DNA of 64,000 nt, from positions 13,986 to 77,985 of the forward strand of contig DHHC01000031.1 in NCBI GenBank assembly GCA_002403095.1, written 5' to 3'. The translations under genes were made by a program, and so were the position numbers. Source of the DNA: Leptolinea sp. UBA4782. Its GTDB lineage: Bacteria > Chloroflexota > Anaerolineae > Anaerolineales > Anaerolineaceae. Of the stretch, positions 39,918 to 48,621 are shown piece by piece. The notes under the pieces were generated by a model. The model was not told where the DNA came from. It saw only the letters and a list, made by a program, of their open reading frames with translations, and made no database searches. Position 1 is the stretch's first letter. The number at the start of each line of letters is the position of its first letter.

Positions 39918-42896
39918 ATGATTTACCCCTACATATATGTATCAGAAAAGACTTCAATAAATCAAGCCTTCAGTTTTGATAACCAAATTGGACTCTCTTT
40001 TCGCTCAGTAGAAGGAGTTCATGCGATATGGGCGGCAAGGGTACCCTTCTTACCCTCAATGATTTCAGATGATTTAACCAGACCAGGCAATAACCGAATT
40101 TCGATAATCCAGCAGCGCCAGTTCAGGTTTATATATGACCTTGCCCGAATACGGGAGAACCATTCAACGTTTTCTCTGAGATTCATTTCTACACCAAACC
40201 CTATTGCTGGCCAACCAAATTTAGTTGAGATTATATTCTTTGGAAAATCATTTTCTAAGAATACGATTAATGCACAGCAATTTGCAGAGGTTCTGTGGGA
40301 AAAATTTTCTGGTATTTTTCCCACAGAAGAACCTTTCGGATATCCATTAGAACCAGTTAACCAAGAACAAGAATTCTGGCAATATTATGAACCAATTCCG
40401 CTTAATAAGCTATCAAAAGAAAGCGTTTTAGAAATTCGTAAGTATGAAGATATGCCAATTCGAAGCTCTGCACCAACTGCTAGAGTTGAAAGAAAAGGAG
40501 ATTATATTGCTCATCCTTTTGTTCCAAGTCAAAACTCCAATCCGATGAGCCGCTTTTTCGCGGTTTTATCAACCCAACCACAAAAATGCTTTGCCGATAT
40601 CAGTCTCAAACCCACCAAAATGTTTGACCAGGAAATATACAATGTAAGTTTTATGATCGGTCAATTTAAAAAGACTGCATCAGAAGATGAGGACGTAACA
40701 GAAGAATATATTAGAAAACGATCGCAGGTAGGAGTTTTCGTTTATGACAATTTGATGGTGGAGCGTGAACAATTATTGATGGTACGTGTCCATATAGTCG
40801 GTGAATTAGATTGTCCGCGAGGATTGGTAGAAGCGCTTGGTTCTGAAATGATGGGTAATGCAGCCAACAAATACCCCACCTCATGGGTATCTGCTCAACC
40901 AGCTGATGACCTGGAATTACGAACCGAAATTAATAACATCCGATTTTTTGAGCATGATTTTTGGGGCTTTACTATTGCCTCAGATCCCTTAATCAGGTTG
41001 CGATACTTAGCAACTGCACAAGAGGCATATGGAGCGTTCAGATTACCAATTCCACCTGAATCTGGATATCTACCTGGCATCCTGGTAAAGAATGAACCTT
41101 TTATATCTCCAATAGACGACTTAGAGCTACGCGAACAAGCAAAAGCGAATTTCAATGATGGAATAGCAATATCGAGAGAGTCTCTAAAAGAAAAAAAGAT
41201 AAGTCTTGGCCAGATATATCATCGGGGAAGCTCCACCAACGGGGAATTCACAATCCCAGTGCGCGACTTGACGCGTCACGCCTTAATTGCAGGGTCAACT
41301 GGTTCTGGCAAGAGCACAACAATTAAGCATTTACTTTCACAATTATGGTTAAAACACAAAATCCCCTTTATGGTTTTATATCCTGTTGACAAACCGGATT
41401 ACAGAGAGTTAAAAGGAATTATCGATTTAGAAGAAGATCTATTAATCTATACGGTTGGCGATGAATCTACTTCTCCATTCAGGTTTAATCCATTTGCTGT
41501 CCCTGATGGCATTTTGATTAAAACACACATTTCGCGCTTAATGCGGATCTTCGAATCTGCCTTCTCCTTACAAGATCCGCTGCCCATGATCTATCGAGAA
41601 GCATTAAGAAAAGTTTATCGAGAAGCCGGGTGGAATGTAGCAGTTGATAGAGGAAGTGATGCCCATCAATATCCAATAATGTCAGAATTTTATGAGACGA
41701 TCCAAGAGATTACTAACCAGTTGAACTATAGTGGAGAAGTTCGGGATAATGTTAAACAGGCATCAGTTATCCGAATTGGTGATCTTTTAGAAAATGTTGG
41801 GTACACAGTCAATGCGCGTAAATCGATGCCTTTTGAAAAAATCCTTAATCAACCAACAATTATGGAATTAGGTAGAATTGGTTCAACAGACGACATCGCT
41901 TTAATAATGGGTTTTCTATTAGTTTGCTTCACCGAGGCCGTCGAAATCAATCCAAGACCATTAGATAGCCCTCATATTACCGTTATTGAAGAAGCACATC
42001 GTTTGATGGCAGAAAATCCCATAAACTCCAATTTGCAAGGAAATTCTCGGCATAGTTCTGGTGAGGACTTCGGCAATATGCTTGCCGAAGTCCGCGCTTA
42101 TGGAGAAGGAATAATTATTGCCGAACAGATTCCTACCATATTAGTAAAAGGTGCAATAGGAAATACATTTATTAAAATCATGCACTGGATAGAAGATGCA
42201 CCTAGCTTTGAACTATTTTCAACCATAACGAATCTGAATAAGAACCAAAAAGAGTATGCGCGAACTTTGAAACCGGGATTCGCAATTGTCAGGAGTGTAT
42301 TTGGGCAACCCGTCCATTTAAAAGTTCCTGAATTTGGAGATCAAATTGCTTTTGACAAAATAAAAGCAAAAGAGATTCACGATAAATCAATATGTAATTT
42401 TATGATAAAGCAGAATCACAAGTTTAATTTTACTATTACGGAACCAGAAGGTTGGTCACATTTTATTGATAGAGACCAAAAGAAAGATCCCAAAAGCATG
42501 AATAAAGCAATTGAGAAATGGGCGTTGTATTCCCCAATGCAAACGTGCATTTATTGTAGGTGTAAGGATAGTAATGTGTGCGAATATAAAGTTCCAGTCA
42601 CCAATCAAATCCTCCAAAAACCATTGTTCTATAAACAATGCTCCGAAAGATTATCAGCGGCAATGAACTCTGTTGATCAAGAAGACGCACTGATTCACTT
42701 AATAGAAATTGTAGTTTTACTTCAAAATAGGTATAATGAATTATTATCATCAAAAAATATTTTCGGTTGGGCTTATTGTTTTATTGCGCACGAAGTAACC
42801 AAAATAACTGTATTGGAGTCAACTGTCAATTCTACTAAATCACGAGCGCTGAAACTTGTGGAACTATTTGGCAAGAGCAAGTATATGGAGGAATAA
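39918..42896 (+). CDS. HerA/VirB4-type (DUF87) ATPase
   Basis: This 992-aa protein has a large N-terminal region (1-430) without a recognised domain, then a RecA-like FtsK/HerA ATPase core. Walker A is GSTGSGKST (459-467) and Walker B VIEEAH (689-694). A sensor segment AEQIPTILVKGAIGNTFIKIMH and a C-terminal loop like those of HerA and VirB4 proteins are present. Near the end is a four-cysteine cluster (Cys 877, 880, 882, 888) that could bind zinc. Such ATPases pump DNA or protein substrates. AGGAAGG precedes ATG 39918. It is the largest gene of the island, and the next start follows its stop directly. Confidence 0.87.
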   Translation: MIYPYIYVSEKTSINQAFSFDNQIGLSFRSVEGVHAIWAARVPFLPSMISDDLTRPGNNRISIIQQRQFRFIYDLARIRENHSTFSLRFISTPNPIAGQPNLVEIIFFGKSFSKNTINAQQFAEVLWEKFSGIFPTEEPFGYPLEPVNQEQEFWQYYEPIPLNKLSKESVLEIRKYEDMPIRSSAPTARVERKGDYIAHPFVPSQNSNPMSRFFAVLSTQPQKCFADISLKPTKMFDQEIYNVSFMIGQFKKTASEDEDVTEEYIRKRSQVGVFVYDNLMVEREQLLMVRVHIVGELDCPRGLVEALGSEMMGNAANKYPTSWVSAQPADDLELRTEINNIRFFEHDFWGFTIASDPLIRLRYLATAQEAYGAFRLPIPPESGYLPGILVKNEPFISPIDDLELREQAKANFNDGIAISRESLKEKKISLGQIYHRGSSTNGEFTIPVRDLTRHALIAGSTGSGKSTTIKHLLSQLWLKHKIPFMVLYPVDKPDYRELKGIIDLEEDLLIYTVGDESTSPFRFNPFAVPDGILIKTHISRLMRIFESAFSLQDPLPMIYREALRKVYREAGWNVAVDRGSDAHQYPIMSEFYETIQEITNQLNYSGEVRDNVKQASVIRIGDLLENVGYTVNARKSMPFEKILNQPTIMELGRIGSTDDIALIMGFLLVCFTEAVEINPRPLDSPHITVIEEAHRLMAENPINSNLQGNSRHSSGEDFGNMLAEVRAYGEGIIIAEQIPTILVKGAIGNTFIKIMHWIEDAPSFELFSTITNLNKNQKEYARTLKPGFAIVRSVFGQPVHLKVPEFGDQIAFDKIKAKEIHDKSICNFMIKQNHKFNFTITEPEGWSHFIDRDQKKDPKSMNKAIEKWALYSPMQTCIYCRCKDSNVCEYKVPVTNQILQKPLFYKQCSERLSAAMNSVDQEDALIHLIEIVVLLQNRYNELLSSKNIFGWAYCFIAHEVTKITVLESTVNSTKSRALKLVELFGKSKYMEE

Positions 42897-43367
42897 ATGG
42901 ATGATATTGATTGCAATTCATTAGACAACAGTATTGAATTGATTGATGAAGGTTTAATTCCTATTGATAATAGCCACTTATCTCCAGAAATTATTGAAGC
43001 TGGTAGACGTGCAGACGAAGAATTGGCAGCTCAAGAAAATGAGCTGAACACACTTATAGAAGAAATGGAAATGAATTCCAATCTTACAACAGAAACAGGC
43101 AGTGAAACACAGGATCCACCAGGATCTCCAACCAGAGATTCCGAAGAATCAATTACCCAAAATCATTCTTCAGATACTTTAGTCCAATCACCTCTTGATT
43201 CGGATACGTTTTCAAACCTCCCCCCAATACAATCAGAACGTTATGCCACAACTGAATTTGGTAATGCAGTTATGGTTGAAGCAGGTCCTGAATCACCAGA
43301 AAAGATAATTTATAATGATCTCGTAAATGAAAAGGAAGTAAACTCAAATCCAGAAATGTTAGGCTGA
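42897..43367 (+). CDS. Acidic low-complexity protein of unknown function
   Basis: This 156-aa protein is strongly acidic, with many Asp/Glu/Ser/Thr and few hydrophobics. Only a short helical part (about 28-60) and a C-terminal segment (about 112-156) look ordered. No family was recognised. The ATG abuts the ATPase stop codon (GGAGG lies within the ATPase end), so its synthesis is coupled. Its N-terminus and that of the next gene product have similar composition, which could indicate adaptor tails for a common partner. Confidence 0.65.
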   Translation: MDDIDCNSLDNSIELIDEGLIPIDNSHLSPEIIEAGRRADEELAAQENELNTLIEEMEMNSNLTTETGSETQDPPGSPTRDSEESITQNHSSDTLVQSPLDSDTFSNLPPIQSERYATTEFGNAVMVEAGPESPEKIIYNDLVNEKEVNSNPEMLG

Positions 43368-43380
43368 TTGATCAACCAAA

Positions 43381-43971
43381 ATGGACTCAAACACATCATT
43401 GGACACAAATGAAAACATAGAGACACCATCAGATGTTCCGCAAATTACTGATCTAACAGATAGCTTTTCCTTAGAGACTAGGGGTCAAATTGCTGATGGA
43501 ATAGATTCGTTGCGACAAATAAGTGAAATTCATCCGGAACAATGGGAGACTATTCAGGATGCAAATGAACGACTAGCCGCCTTACAAAACGTGGAAGAAA
43601 ATATGGCAAGTATTCAAGGTAGACCTTCGGTTCCCGTTGAAGCAGCCTCAATGGAAGATAATGTGTTTGGCGGATGGAATGGACAAACTATCCGAGTTAA
43701 CTACGATCACCTCATGGGAGATCAAACGGTAATGGAAAATGTAGATACTATTGTCCATGAGGGGCGACACGCATATCAAGATTATGCAATTGAGCATCCA
43801 GAGATAATTTCTGACCAAAATATCATCCAGGAATGGAAAGATAACATGCAAGACTACAAGAATGCAGAAACTTACGGTTTAGAGATTCATTTGAATCAAC
43901 CAGTAGAAGCAGATGCTTGGTCTTATGCGAATTCAATCCAAAGTGGATTGTACGGGGACATGGAGAATTGA
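43381..43971 (+). CDS. Putative zinc metallopeptidase with HEGRH motif
   Basis: This 196-aa protein has a disordered acidic N-terminal 30 residues and a helical region, then IVHEGRHAYQDY, where H126-E127-x-x-H130 is a zincin motif. E176 in PVEADAWSYA is in the position of the third ligand of gluzincin-like peptidases. Similar HExxHAYQ...ExDAW layouts occur in metallopeptidase domains of bacterial toxin systems, which is a family-level impression only. There is no signal peptide. It lies 13 bp after the acidic gene and 2 bp before the last small gene. Activity is plausible because both histidines and both glutamates are present. Confidence 0.72.
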   Translation: MDSNTSLDTNENIETPSDVPQITDLTDSFSLETRGQIADGIDSLRQISEIHPEQWETIQDANERLAALQNVEENMASIQGRPSVPVEAASMEDNVFGGWNGQTIRVNYDHLMGDQTVMENVDTIVHEGRHAYQDYAIEHPEIISDQNIIQEWKDNMQDYKNAETYGLEIHLNQPVEADAWSYANSIQSGLYGDMEN

Positions 43972-43973
43972 TA

Positions 43974-44291
43974 ATGAAAAATGAAGAAATAACCACAGTT
44001 CTAACAACTAAATTCCAATATTCTCGGGATGGTGCCGAGCTTATTGCTGATAAAATCCATTGTGCAAAACATGAAATTCAAGATGCTTTTTTTCGTTTCT
44101 TAGAATTTTCAGTATTACCAGATATCACTTTTGAAGATGTTCATATAAAGCAGCTTATTGATGAGTACGATATGGATCCTATTGCTGCTCTTTTAACAAT
44201 GGACTGGATAACTAGGGATCCAAAAAAGGCAAAGGCTTCATTAAAAAAGGGGATTGATAAACCTATGTTCAGATATAGTAAGGAAAGTTGA
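43974..44291 (+). CDS. Small helical protein ending the island operon
   Basis: From ATG 43974 (GGAGA 8 nt upstream) this protein has 105 aa. The longer open frame from 43917 would overlap the peptidase and lacks ribosome support. It is predicted to be helical and mixed charge, with FFRFLEFSVLPDITFEDV and a Lys-rich C-terminus, and no recognised domain. Its position directly after a putative peptidase makes an inhibitor or immunity role possible, but nothing in the sequence proves it. Confidence 0.65.
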   Translation: MKNEEITTVLTTKFQYSRDGAELIADKIHCAKHEIQDAFFRFLEFSVLPDITFEDVHIKQLIDEYDMDPIAALLTMDWITRDPKKAKASLKKGIDKPMFRYSKES

Positions 44292-44293
44292 TA

Positions 44294-44332
44294 TTCGCAG
44301 TTTGATAGGATTCCTTCTGCAAACCCTGCGAA
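44294..44332 (+). terminator. Possible terminator at the end of the island operon
   Basis: TTCGCAG-TTTG (44294-44304) pairs with CAAA-CC-CTGCGAA (44320-44332). The hairpin is good but there is no T-run after it, so termination is uncertain. Confidence 0.4.
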
Positions 44333-44382
44333 AGCATAATTGAATATTTAAATCTAGGCTTCCATCCTCCCATCCAGTCCAT

Positions 44383-44718
44383 CTACTTCCCCACCCCCAG
44401 GATCTCGTTCAGCCACGCCCGCAAGGCCGGGCCGGCAGCCGCTGCCTGCCAGGAGCGCTTCTGCCCTGGCGCAGGCAAAGACCTTCCCCACCAGGGTGTA
44501 ATGCCGGCCGGCCCGGGCTGTTCCAGCTGCATGACCTCAACTCCCGGCAGCGCTGCGGCCTGTTCCAGCCGTCCGGGTTCCGGGCTAAACACATAAACCG
44601 GGCTGTCCTTCAAACTCCCGCCACATTCCCGCAGGCTTGCCAGCAAAAGACGCACCGGCTGGATATCGTCATCCGGATCCACTGCAGTGACAAAACAGAC
44701 TGAATGCTGGCTGTCCAT
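44383..44718 (-). CDS. Hypothetical protein at the end of the phage-type module
   Basis: This 111-aa protein has AGGAG 7 nt before ATG 44718. Residues 5-50 look like the N-terminal strand-helix start of a larger nucleotide-sugar or glycosyltransferase-like protein (SVCFVTAVDP...LLLASLRECGG). The rest is Ala/Pro/Gly-rich and unstructured. It may be a truncated gene. It is 100 bp after the tail protein gene and on the same strand. Confidence 0.5.
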   Translation of the reverse strand: MDSQHSVCFVTAVDPDDDIQPVRLLLASLRECGGSLKDSPVYVFSPEPGRLEQAAALPGVEVMQLEQPGPAGITPWWGRSLPAPGQKRSWQAAAAGPALRAWLNEILGVGK

Positions 44719-44818
44719 TTTTTGCTCCTCTTGCAGCCGGAATTGCCGGGTGCCGGCCGGATCTTGTTCCCGTTACGGGATAATTGTACGCTTTTTCTCT
44801 CTCAGCATATACCCCCTC

Positions 44819-46132
44819 TCATGCCATCACGAAGCCGCTCGCGCCGGACTGCTCCAGTTCCAGGTCGCGGTTGCCGTAGTAGGTCGTGGTGACCGCGCTG
44901 GCGGCGATCTCGAGCAGCTGCAGGTAATGGTAGCCCGCCTGCCCTGGCAGCCCGCTGTACACCGCGCTCAGGCCGTCGCCGGTGGTGCTGCCGCCGGCAT
45001 TCTTGACCACCAGCGGGTCGTCGGCCGTGATGCTGTCCAGCCCGATGCCGATGCCGAAGTTGGCAGCGGAAGCCGCCTTGGCAAAAGCGCAAAAATTCAG
45101 CTGGACAGCGTCCTCCAGCAGCCCGAGCACAAACTCGACCCGGTTGGCGGTGCTGTTGTTGAACGGGCGCAGGGTGCGCACGTTGTATGTCCACAGGTCG
45201 GCTTGCTCTGCCACGCGCAGGCTGCGCACCCGCCGGTTGGTGAAATTCCACACAAAACGCCTGAGGGCGCTGTCTTCTCCCTGACCGGCTGCGCTGGTGC
45301 GGATAGTGCCCAGGTAGCGCCGTTCCGGGGCGCCTGTCTGCACCGGCACCCCGTCCTGCCAGGACAGGGCGGCCGCCCGGGTGGTATCCGCCGTCCAGGC
45401 TGCAGCCTGCAATGTCAGCGCACCGTCCAGGTCGTACAGGAAGACGTCGTAATTGGTGCTGCTTGCCAGGCTGGAAAGACTCAGGCTGACCTCGCTGAAG
45501 GAGCGCAGCCGCCAGCCGAGGGGGGTATACAGGGAGACCTGACTGCCGCGGTACGGGCTGAAGTAAAGCGTGCCTGCCGCGCTCACATCCGCAGGCGGCA
45601 CCGGGCTGCTGCTGGCAAGGGTCAGCCTGCCCTGACAGGTAAGCGGATCGGCATAGGGCAGCAGGCTGCGCAGGGCATCGCCGGCTTCAGTGCGGATGCT
45701 GCCGCGCTGGATGGTGCTGCCATCCCAGTAAAATGACCCGATGCGCCGCCGGCTGCTGCTCTCGCCCGGGCTGGTGTTGCAGTCAATGGTAAAGCTGCTG
45801 CTGCCGGCCGACTGCACCGCAAACACGTACCAGACCGCTGCCGGGCCGGTTGGGGCTGCCCCTCCGGGCAGGTCGATATTTTCTGCTGCCTGCAGCATGC
45901 AGCCGTTGACCGCCAGGCTCACCGGCGCTGCTGCGCTGGCAGGCACCCGCAGGCGGTTGACCGCCAGGTATTCCAGGCACAGCCCGGACTCGTAGCGCTG
46001 CAGCAAGGCGCCCAGCGAGGTGCTGTCGCGCTCAAGCTGCCCGAGGTACAGTGCATCGGCGCGCAGGGTGTTATAGTGACTGCTGGCGGTGGGCTGCCCG
46101 GCTGATACCGGGCTGGAAGTTGGGTATGTCAT
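44819..46132 (-). CDS. Phage-type tail fibre or appendage protein
   Basis: From ATG 46132 (AAGGAT upstream) this protein has 437 aa; the longer frame adds 26 unlikely residues. It is rich in Ser, Thr, Ala and Gly, almost all beta-strand, with no catalytic motif. Segments such as GWRLRSFSEVSLSLSSLASS and WQDGVPVQTGAPERRYLGTI resemble receptor-binding or tail appendage proteins of phages that use short tails. The function is inferred from composition and position downstream of head-tail genes. Confidence 0.65.
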   Translation of the reverse strand: MTYPTSSPVSAGQPTASSHYNTLRADALYLGQLERDSTSLGALLQRYESGLCLEYLAVNRLRVPASAAAPVSLAVNGCMLQAAENIDLPGGAAPTGPAAVWYVFAVQSAGSSSFTIDCNTSPGESSSRRRIGSFYWDGSTIQRGSIRTEAGDALRSLLPYADPLTCQGRLTLASSSPVPPADVSAAGTLYFSPYRGSQVSLYTPLGWRLRSFSEVSLSLSSLASSTNYDVFLYDLDGALTLQAAAWTADTTRAAALSWQDGVPVQTGAPERRYLGTIRTSAAGQGEDSALRRFVWNFTNRRVRSLRVAEQADLWTYNVRTLRPFNNSTANRVEFVLGLLEDAVQLNFCAFAKAASAANFGIGIGLDSITADDPLVVKNAGGSTTGDGLSAVYSGLPGQAGYHYLQLLEIAASAVTTTYYGNRDLELEQSGASGFVMA

Positions 46133-46167
46133 TCTTATCCTTTCTTTCTTTATGCATTGATAACAAC

Positions 46168-46647
46168 CTACCGCCAGTACGAAGTCTCCCAGGTCAGGCT
46201 GCCATCCCACACAGAAAGAGTCAGCATGGCCGGGTCAACCGGCGGGAAGTACACCCCGGCATTTGTCAGGCAGGCTTTCACCAGCGAACAGGCGGGGGTG
46301 TGATACTCGTGGGAGGTGAAGCCGACCGCCCCCAGGTTGACAAACGTACCGATGGCCGTCTGCAGCGTAATACCTTCCGTCTCCTGCAGGTAAGCCGACA
46401 GCAGAGCATACTGTTCGCTGCGCGTGTCGGGGAATAAGCCGCCCGCAGGGGTAAGCAGGCTGTCTGCCAGCAGGGCATCAAAGTAGATCCAGATGGTAAC
46501 CCCCTGCCCGCTGATAAACTGGCGGGTGAGCATGATGCCTTCCGGGCGCAGTTTCGAGGCGCTGTCCAGCACAAACCCGCCGGGCTCACCCGCGTTTACC
46601 GAGGGGTGGCTCAAGATGATGTGGCAGTCCTGTCCAATGACCGGCAT
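46168..46647 (-). CDS. Phage structural protein, possibly neck or tail completion
   Basis: This 159-aa protein has GGAG 8 nt before ATG 46647. It mixes beta-strands and helices, with a central LLADSLLTPAGGLFPDTRSEQ and no recognised domain. Its place between the head-tail adaptor and the tail protein suggests a connector role. Confidence 0.6.
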   Translation of the reverse strand: MPVIGQDCHIILSHPSVNAGEPGGFVLDSASKLRPEGIMLTRQFISGQGVTIWIYFDALLADSLLTPAGGLFPDTRSEQYALLSAYLQETEGITLQTAIGTFVNLGAVGFTSHEYHTPACSLVKACLTNAGVYFPPVDPAMLTLSVWDGSLTWETSYWR

Positions 46648-46650
46648 GGC

Positions 46651-47289
46651 TCAGGCTCCGCCTGCAGCCGTTTCCAGCTGCCAGCCCGGTGCGCTCCATT
46701 CGGGGCTGAGCACCTGGTTGTAGCGCAGGCTATCCAGCTGCTGCCGGCTGTGCAGGATCATCTTCTCGGCAGCGGCACTGATGGTCACAGCCTCGCTGCT
46801 CTTCGCGCCATAGGCCTCGCGTACCGCATCCGCCCGCAGCTGCATGGCATAGCCCGCCGCCGTCCAGGACAGCAGGTCAAAATGTACCGGCGGCAGGGTG
46901 GTGGCTTCTGCACCCAGCAATCCAGCCAGGGTGTGCCCGGCGCTGTACACCAAGCGCAGCCGGCCGCTTTGAGCCTGCGGAAAGTGCAGGTAAGGCACCC
47001 CGGCAGACCAGTTCCAGGTGAAGGCAGCCGGCACCGGGCGGGTGTTTCCTGCGCCAATGTACCAGCTTGCGGAGATAACCGCACTCAACCCTTCAGCCTC
47101 CTCCAGGGTGACCTCATCCACAGGTTCGGGCACCTCGATCTCCAGGAAGCACAGTTGCGGCAGGGTTCCACTGTACAGGCGCACAGCCTGCAGCGCAGCC
47201 TGCTCGAGCATGGCATCGCTGTAGCGCACACCGGCGCTGTCGCCCAGCAGGTTCAATACACGCGTCTTGAGGGTATCCCAGTCGCTCAT
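46651..47289 (-). CDS. Phage head-tail connector-like protein
   Basis: This 212-aa protein has an N-terminal helical segment of the gp6/adaptor type (MSDWDTLKTRVLNLLGDSAG...YSDAMLEQAALQAVRLYSG), followed by a beta-rich middle and a C-terminal helical part with EAVTISAAAEKMILHSRQQLDSL. Its ATG overlaps the stop of the preceding gene (TGATG), and AGGAGG lies 8 nt before it. The assignment rests on fold pattern and context. Confidence 0.65.
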   Translation of the reverse strand: MSDWDTLKTRVLNLLGDSAGVRYSDAMLEQAALQAVRLYSGTLPQLCFLEIEVPEPVDEVTLEEAEGLSAVISASWYIGAGNTRPVPAAFTWNWSAGVPYLHFPQAQSGRLRLVYSAGHTLAGLLGAEATTLPPVHFDLLSWTAAGYAMQLRADAVREAYGAKSSEAVTISAAAEKMILHSRQQLDSLRYNQVLSPEWSAPGWQLETAAGGA

Positions 47290-47543
47290 CAGCCTGCCCT
47301 CCTGCCGGTATGCCTGCCCTGCGGGGCAGAGGCCCCCTGTGCTGCTCCGTCCTGTTCGGCGGAATCGGCAGAGAGAAACACCAGCTTATGCCCGGCGCAG
47401 TCGATCAGCACCAGCTTGCCGGGGAACTCCCCCGCTGCAAGCGGCACACCCTCCACTCCGTCGGGGTGGGAACGGATCAGTTCCTGCCAGCGCAGGTAAT
47501 CGGGATGTATCTGGATAACAGCCGGATCATGGTGGACTGTCAT
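47289..47543 (-). CDS. Small phage protein of unknown function
   Basis: From ATG 47543 (GGAG 7 nt upstream) this protein has 84 aa; a second ATG 6 nt earlier lies too close to the Shine-Dalgarno. Residues 8-58 form a compact domain and the tail is Gly/Ala/Arg-rich. No family was recognised. Confidence 0.6.
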   Translation of the reverse strand: MTVHHDPAVIQIHPDYLRWQELIRSHPDGVEGVPLAAGEFPGKLVLIDCAGHKLVFLSADSAEQDGAAQGASAPQGRHTGRRAG

Positions 47544-47558
47544 GTTCATTCTCCTTTC

Positions 47559-48341
47559 TCAATGTTCTTCCTGGGGCGCCGGACCGGTGTACCCGATGCT
47601 GCGCAGGAAGGCTGTTACCGAGCGCGCCCAGTTTTCGGATTGCGGGCGGCTGGAATACGTCAACAGGTGGCGGGCATAAGTCTGGCTGCCCTGCCTGGCG
47701 CACAGAAAGCGCGTCAGCGGCGTTTGCACCCGCAGCCAGAGCATGCCGTCATACTCCTCCTCTTTCAAGATGGAGAACTCGGCGCCCAGCCCGGCAGTCT
47801 CCGCGATCCGGCTGGCGGTATCCGGGCGGGTGCGCAGGTTGAGCGCCGGCACCACCACCTGCACCTGGTAAATGGGCACAGCAGCCGGGTCATAATCATG
47901 GCTGCACAGCAGCGGCAGAGGGTTGACCGCCCCGCCAAAACCCGGCACCCCGCCCGCAGCCGGGCGCAGTTCAAAGTGCAAATGCGGGCCGGTTGTGTTT
48001 CCGGCGTACGGGTCAGAGGCTGCTCCGCCCGACCAGCCGATCAGCTGCTTTTCAACCACTTTTTCGCCTTCCTGCACTTCAATGCGCGAAAGGTGGGCAT
48101 ACAGGCTGAGGGCTTCTTTATGCTGCAGCCGCACCTGCCGCCCGTAGCAGGATGTACCCTGCCCTTCCGCCAGGACAACTTCCCCGTCAGCAACTGCATA
48201 GACCGGCTGGCCGGCAGGCAAAGCAATATCCAGCCCGTTGTGACCGGACAGCCCGTACTGGCGGTACATGCCCGGGTTCTCCCCAAAATGCTGCGAAAGC
48301 GGAAATTCCTCGCTGCACGGGTAAAAATACATCGTTTGCAT
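47559..48341 (-). CDS. M23 endopeptidase with C-terminal SH3-like domain (endolysin)
   Basis: This 260-aa protein has an N-terminal LytM/M23 peptidase domain with HNGLDIALPAG (zinc ligands H and D), YAHLS and GPHLHFEL (catalytic and ligand histidines). Linker residues lead to an SH3-type cell-wall-binding domain (about 165-225, ALNLRTRPDTASRIAETAG). It would cut peptidoglycan cross-links, as phage lysins do. GGAG lies 5 nt before ATG 48341. It sits in the middle of structural genes and directly after a holin-like gene. Confidence 0.9.
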   Translation of the reverse strand: MQTMYFYPCSEEFPLSQHFGENPGMYRQYGLSGHNGLDIALPAGQPVYAVADGEVVLAEGQGTSCYGRQVRLQHKEALSLYAHLSRIEVQEGEKVVEKQLIGWSGGAASDPYAGNTTGPHLHFELRPAAGGVPGFGGAVNPLPLLCSHDYDPAAVPIYQVQVVVPALNLRTRPDTASRIAETAGLGAEFSILKEEEYDGMLWLRVQTPLTRFLCARQGSQTYARHLLTYSSRPQSENWARSVTAFLRSIGYTGPAPQEEH

Positions 48342-48408
48342 TTGTGCTCCAGTTCTCCTTCAGCCAGCCGCCCCGGGCAGGGACGGCTGTACTGCAGGGG
48401 TATGATTT

Positions 48409-48606
48409 CTACAGGCTTTTGCGGTGCAGGCCGTTGTCCTCAATGGCAACACCCAGGATATAGGCTGCCAGCACCGAGAGCATCCCGATCAGGGACTCGT
48501 CTTCCAGCGGGAAGTCGGGGAAGGCGGTGCGCACGATCACCAGCGCCATGCCCACCACAGCCGCCCAAAACTTGCGCGAACCGAACAACTGGATCCATTT
48601 ACTCAT
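48409..48606 (-). CDS. Holin-like small membrane protein
   Basis: From ATG 48606 (AAGGAG 7 nt upstream) this protein has 65 aa and two hydrophobic stretches (about 11-28 and 39-55) separated by an acidic loop, with charged ends. Size and topology match class II holins. Holins make holes for endolysin release, and the M23 gene follows after 67 bp. Confidence 0.7.
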   Translation of the reverse strand: MSKWIQLFGSRKFWAAVVGMALVIVRTAFPDFPLEDESLIGMLSVLAAYILGVAIEDNGLHRKSL

Positions 48607-48621
48607 ACACATTCTCCTTGC

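Noticed and set aside
32600..44400. tRNA-based integration of the island
   Set aside because: No tRNA, direct repeats or integrase were found at either edge, so the way it arrived remains unknown.
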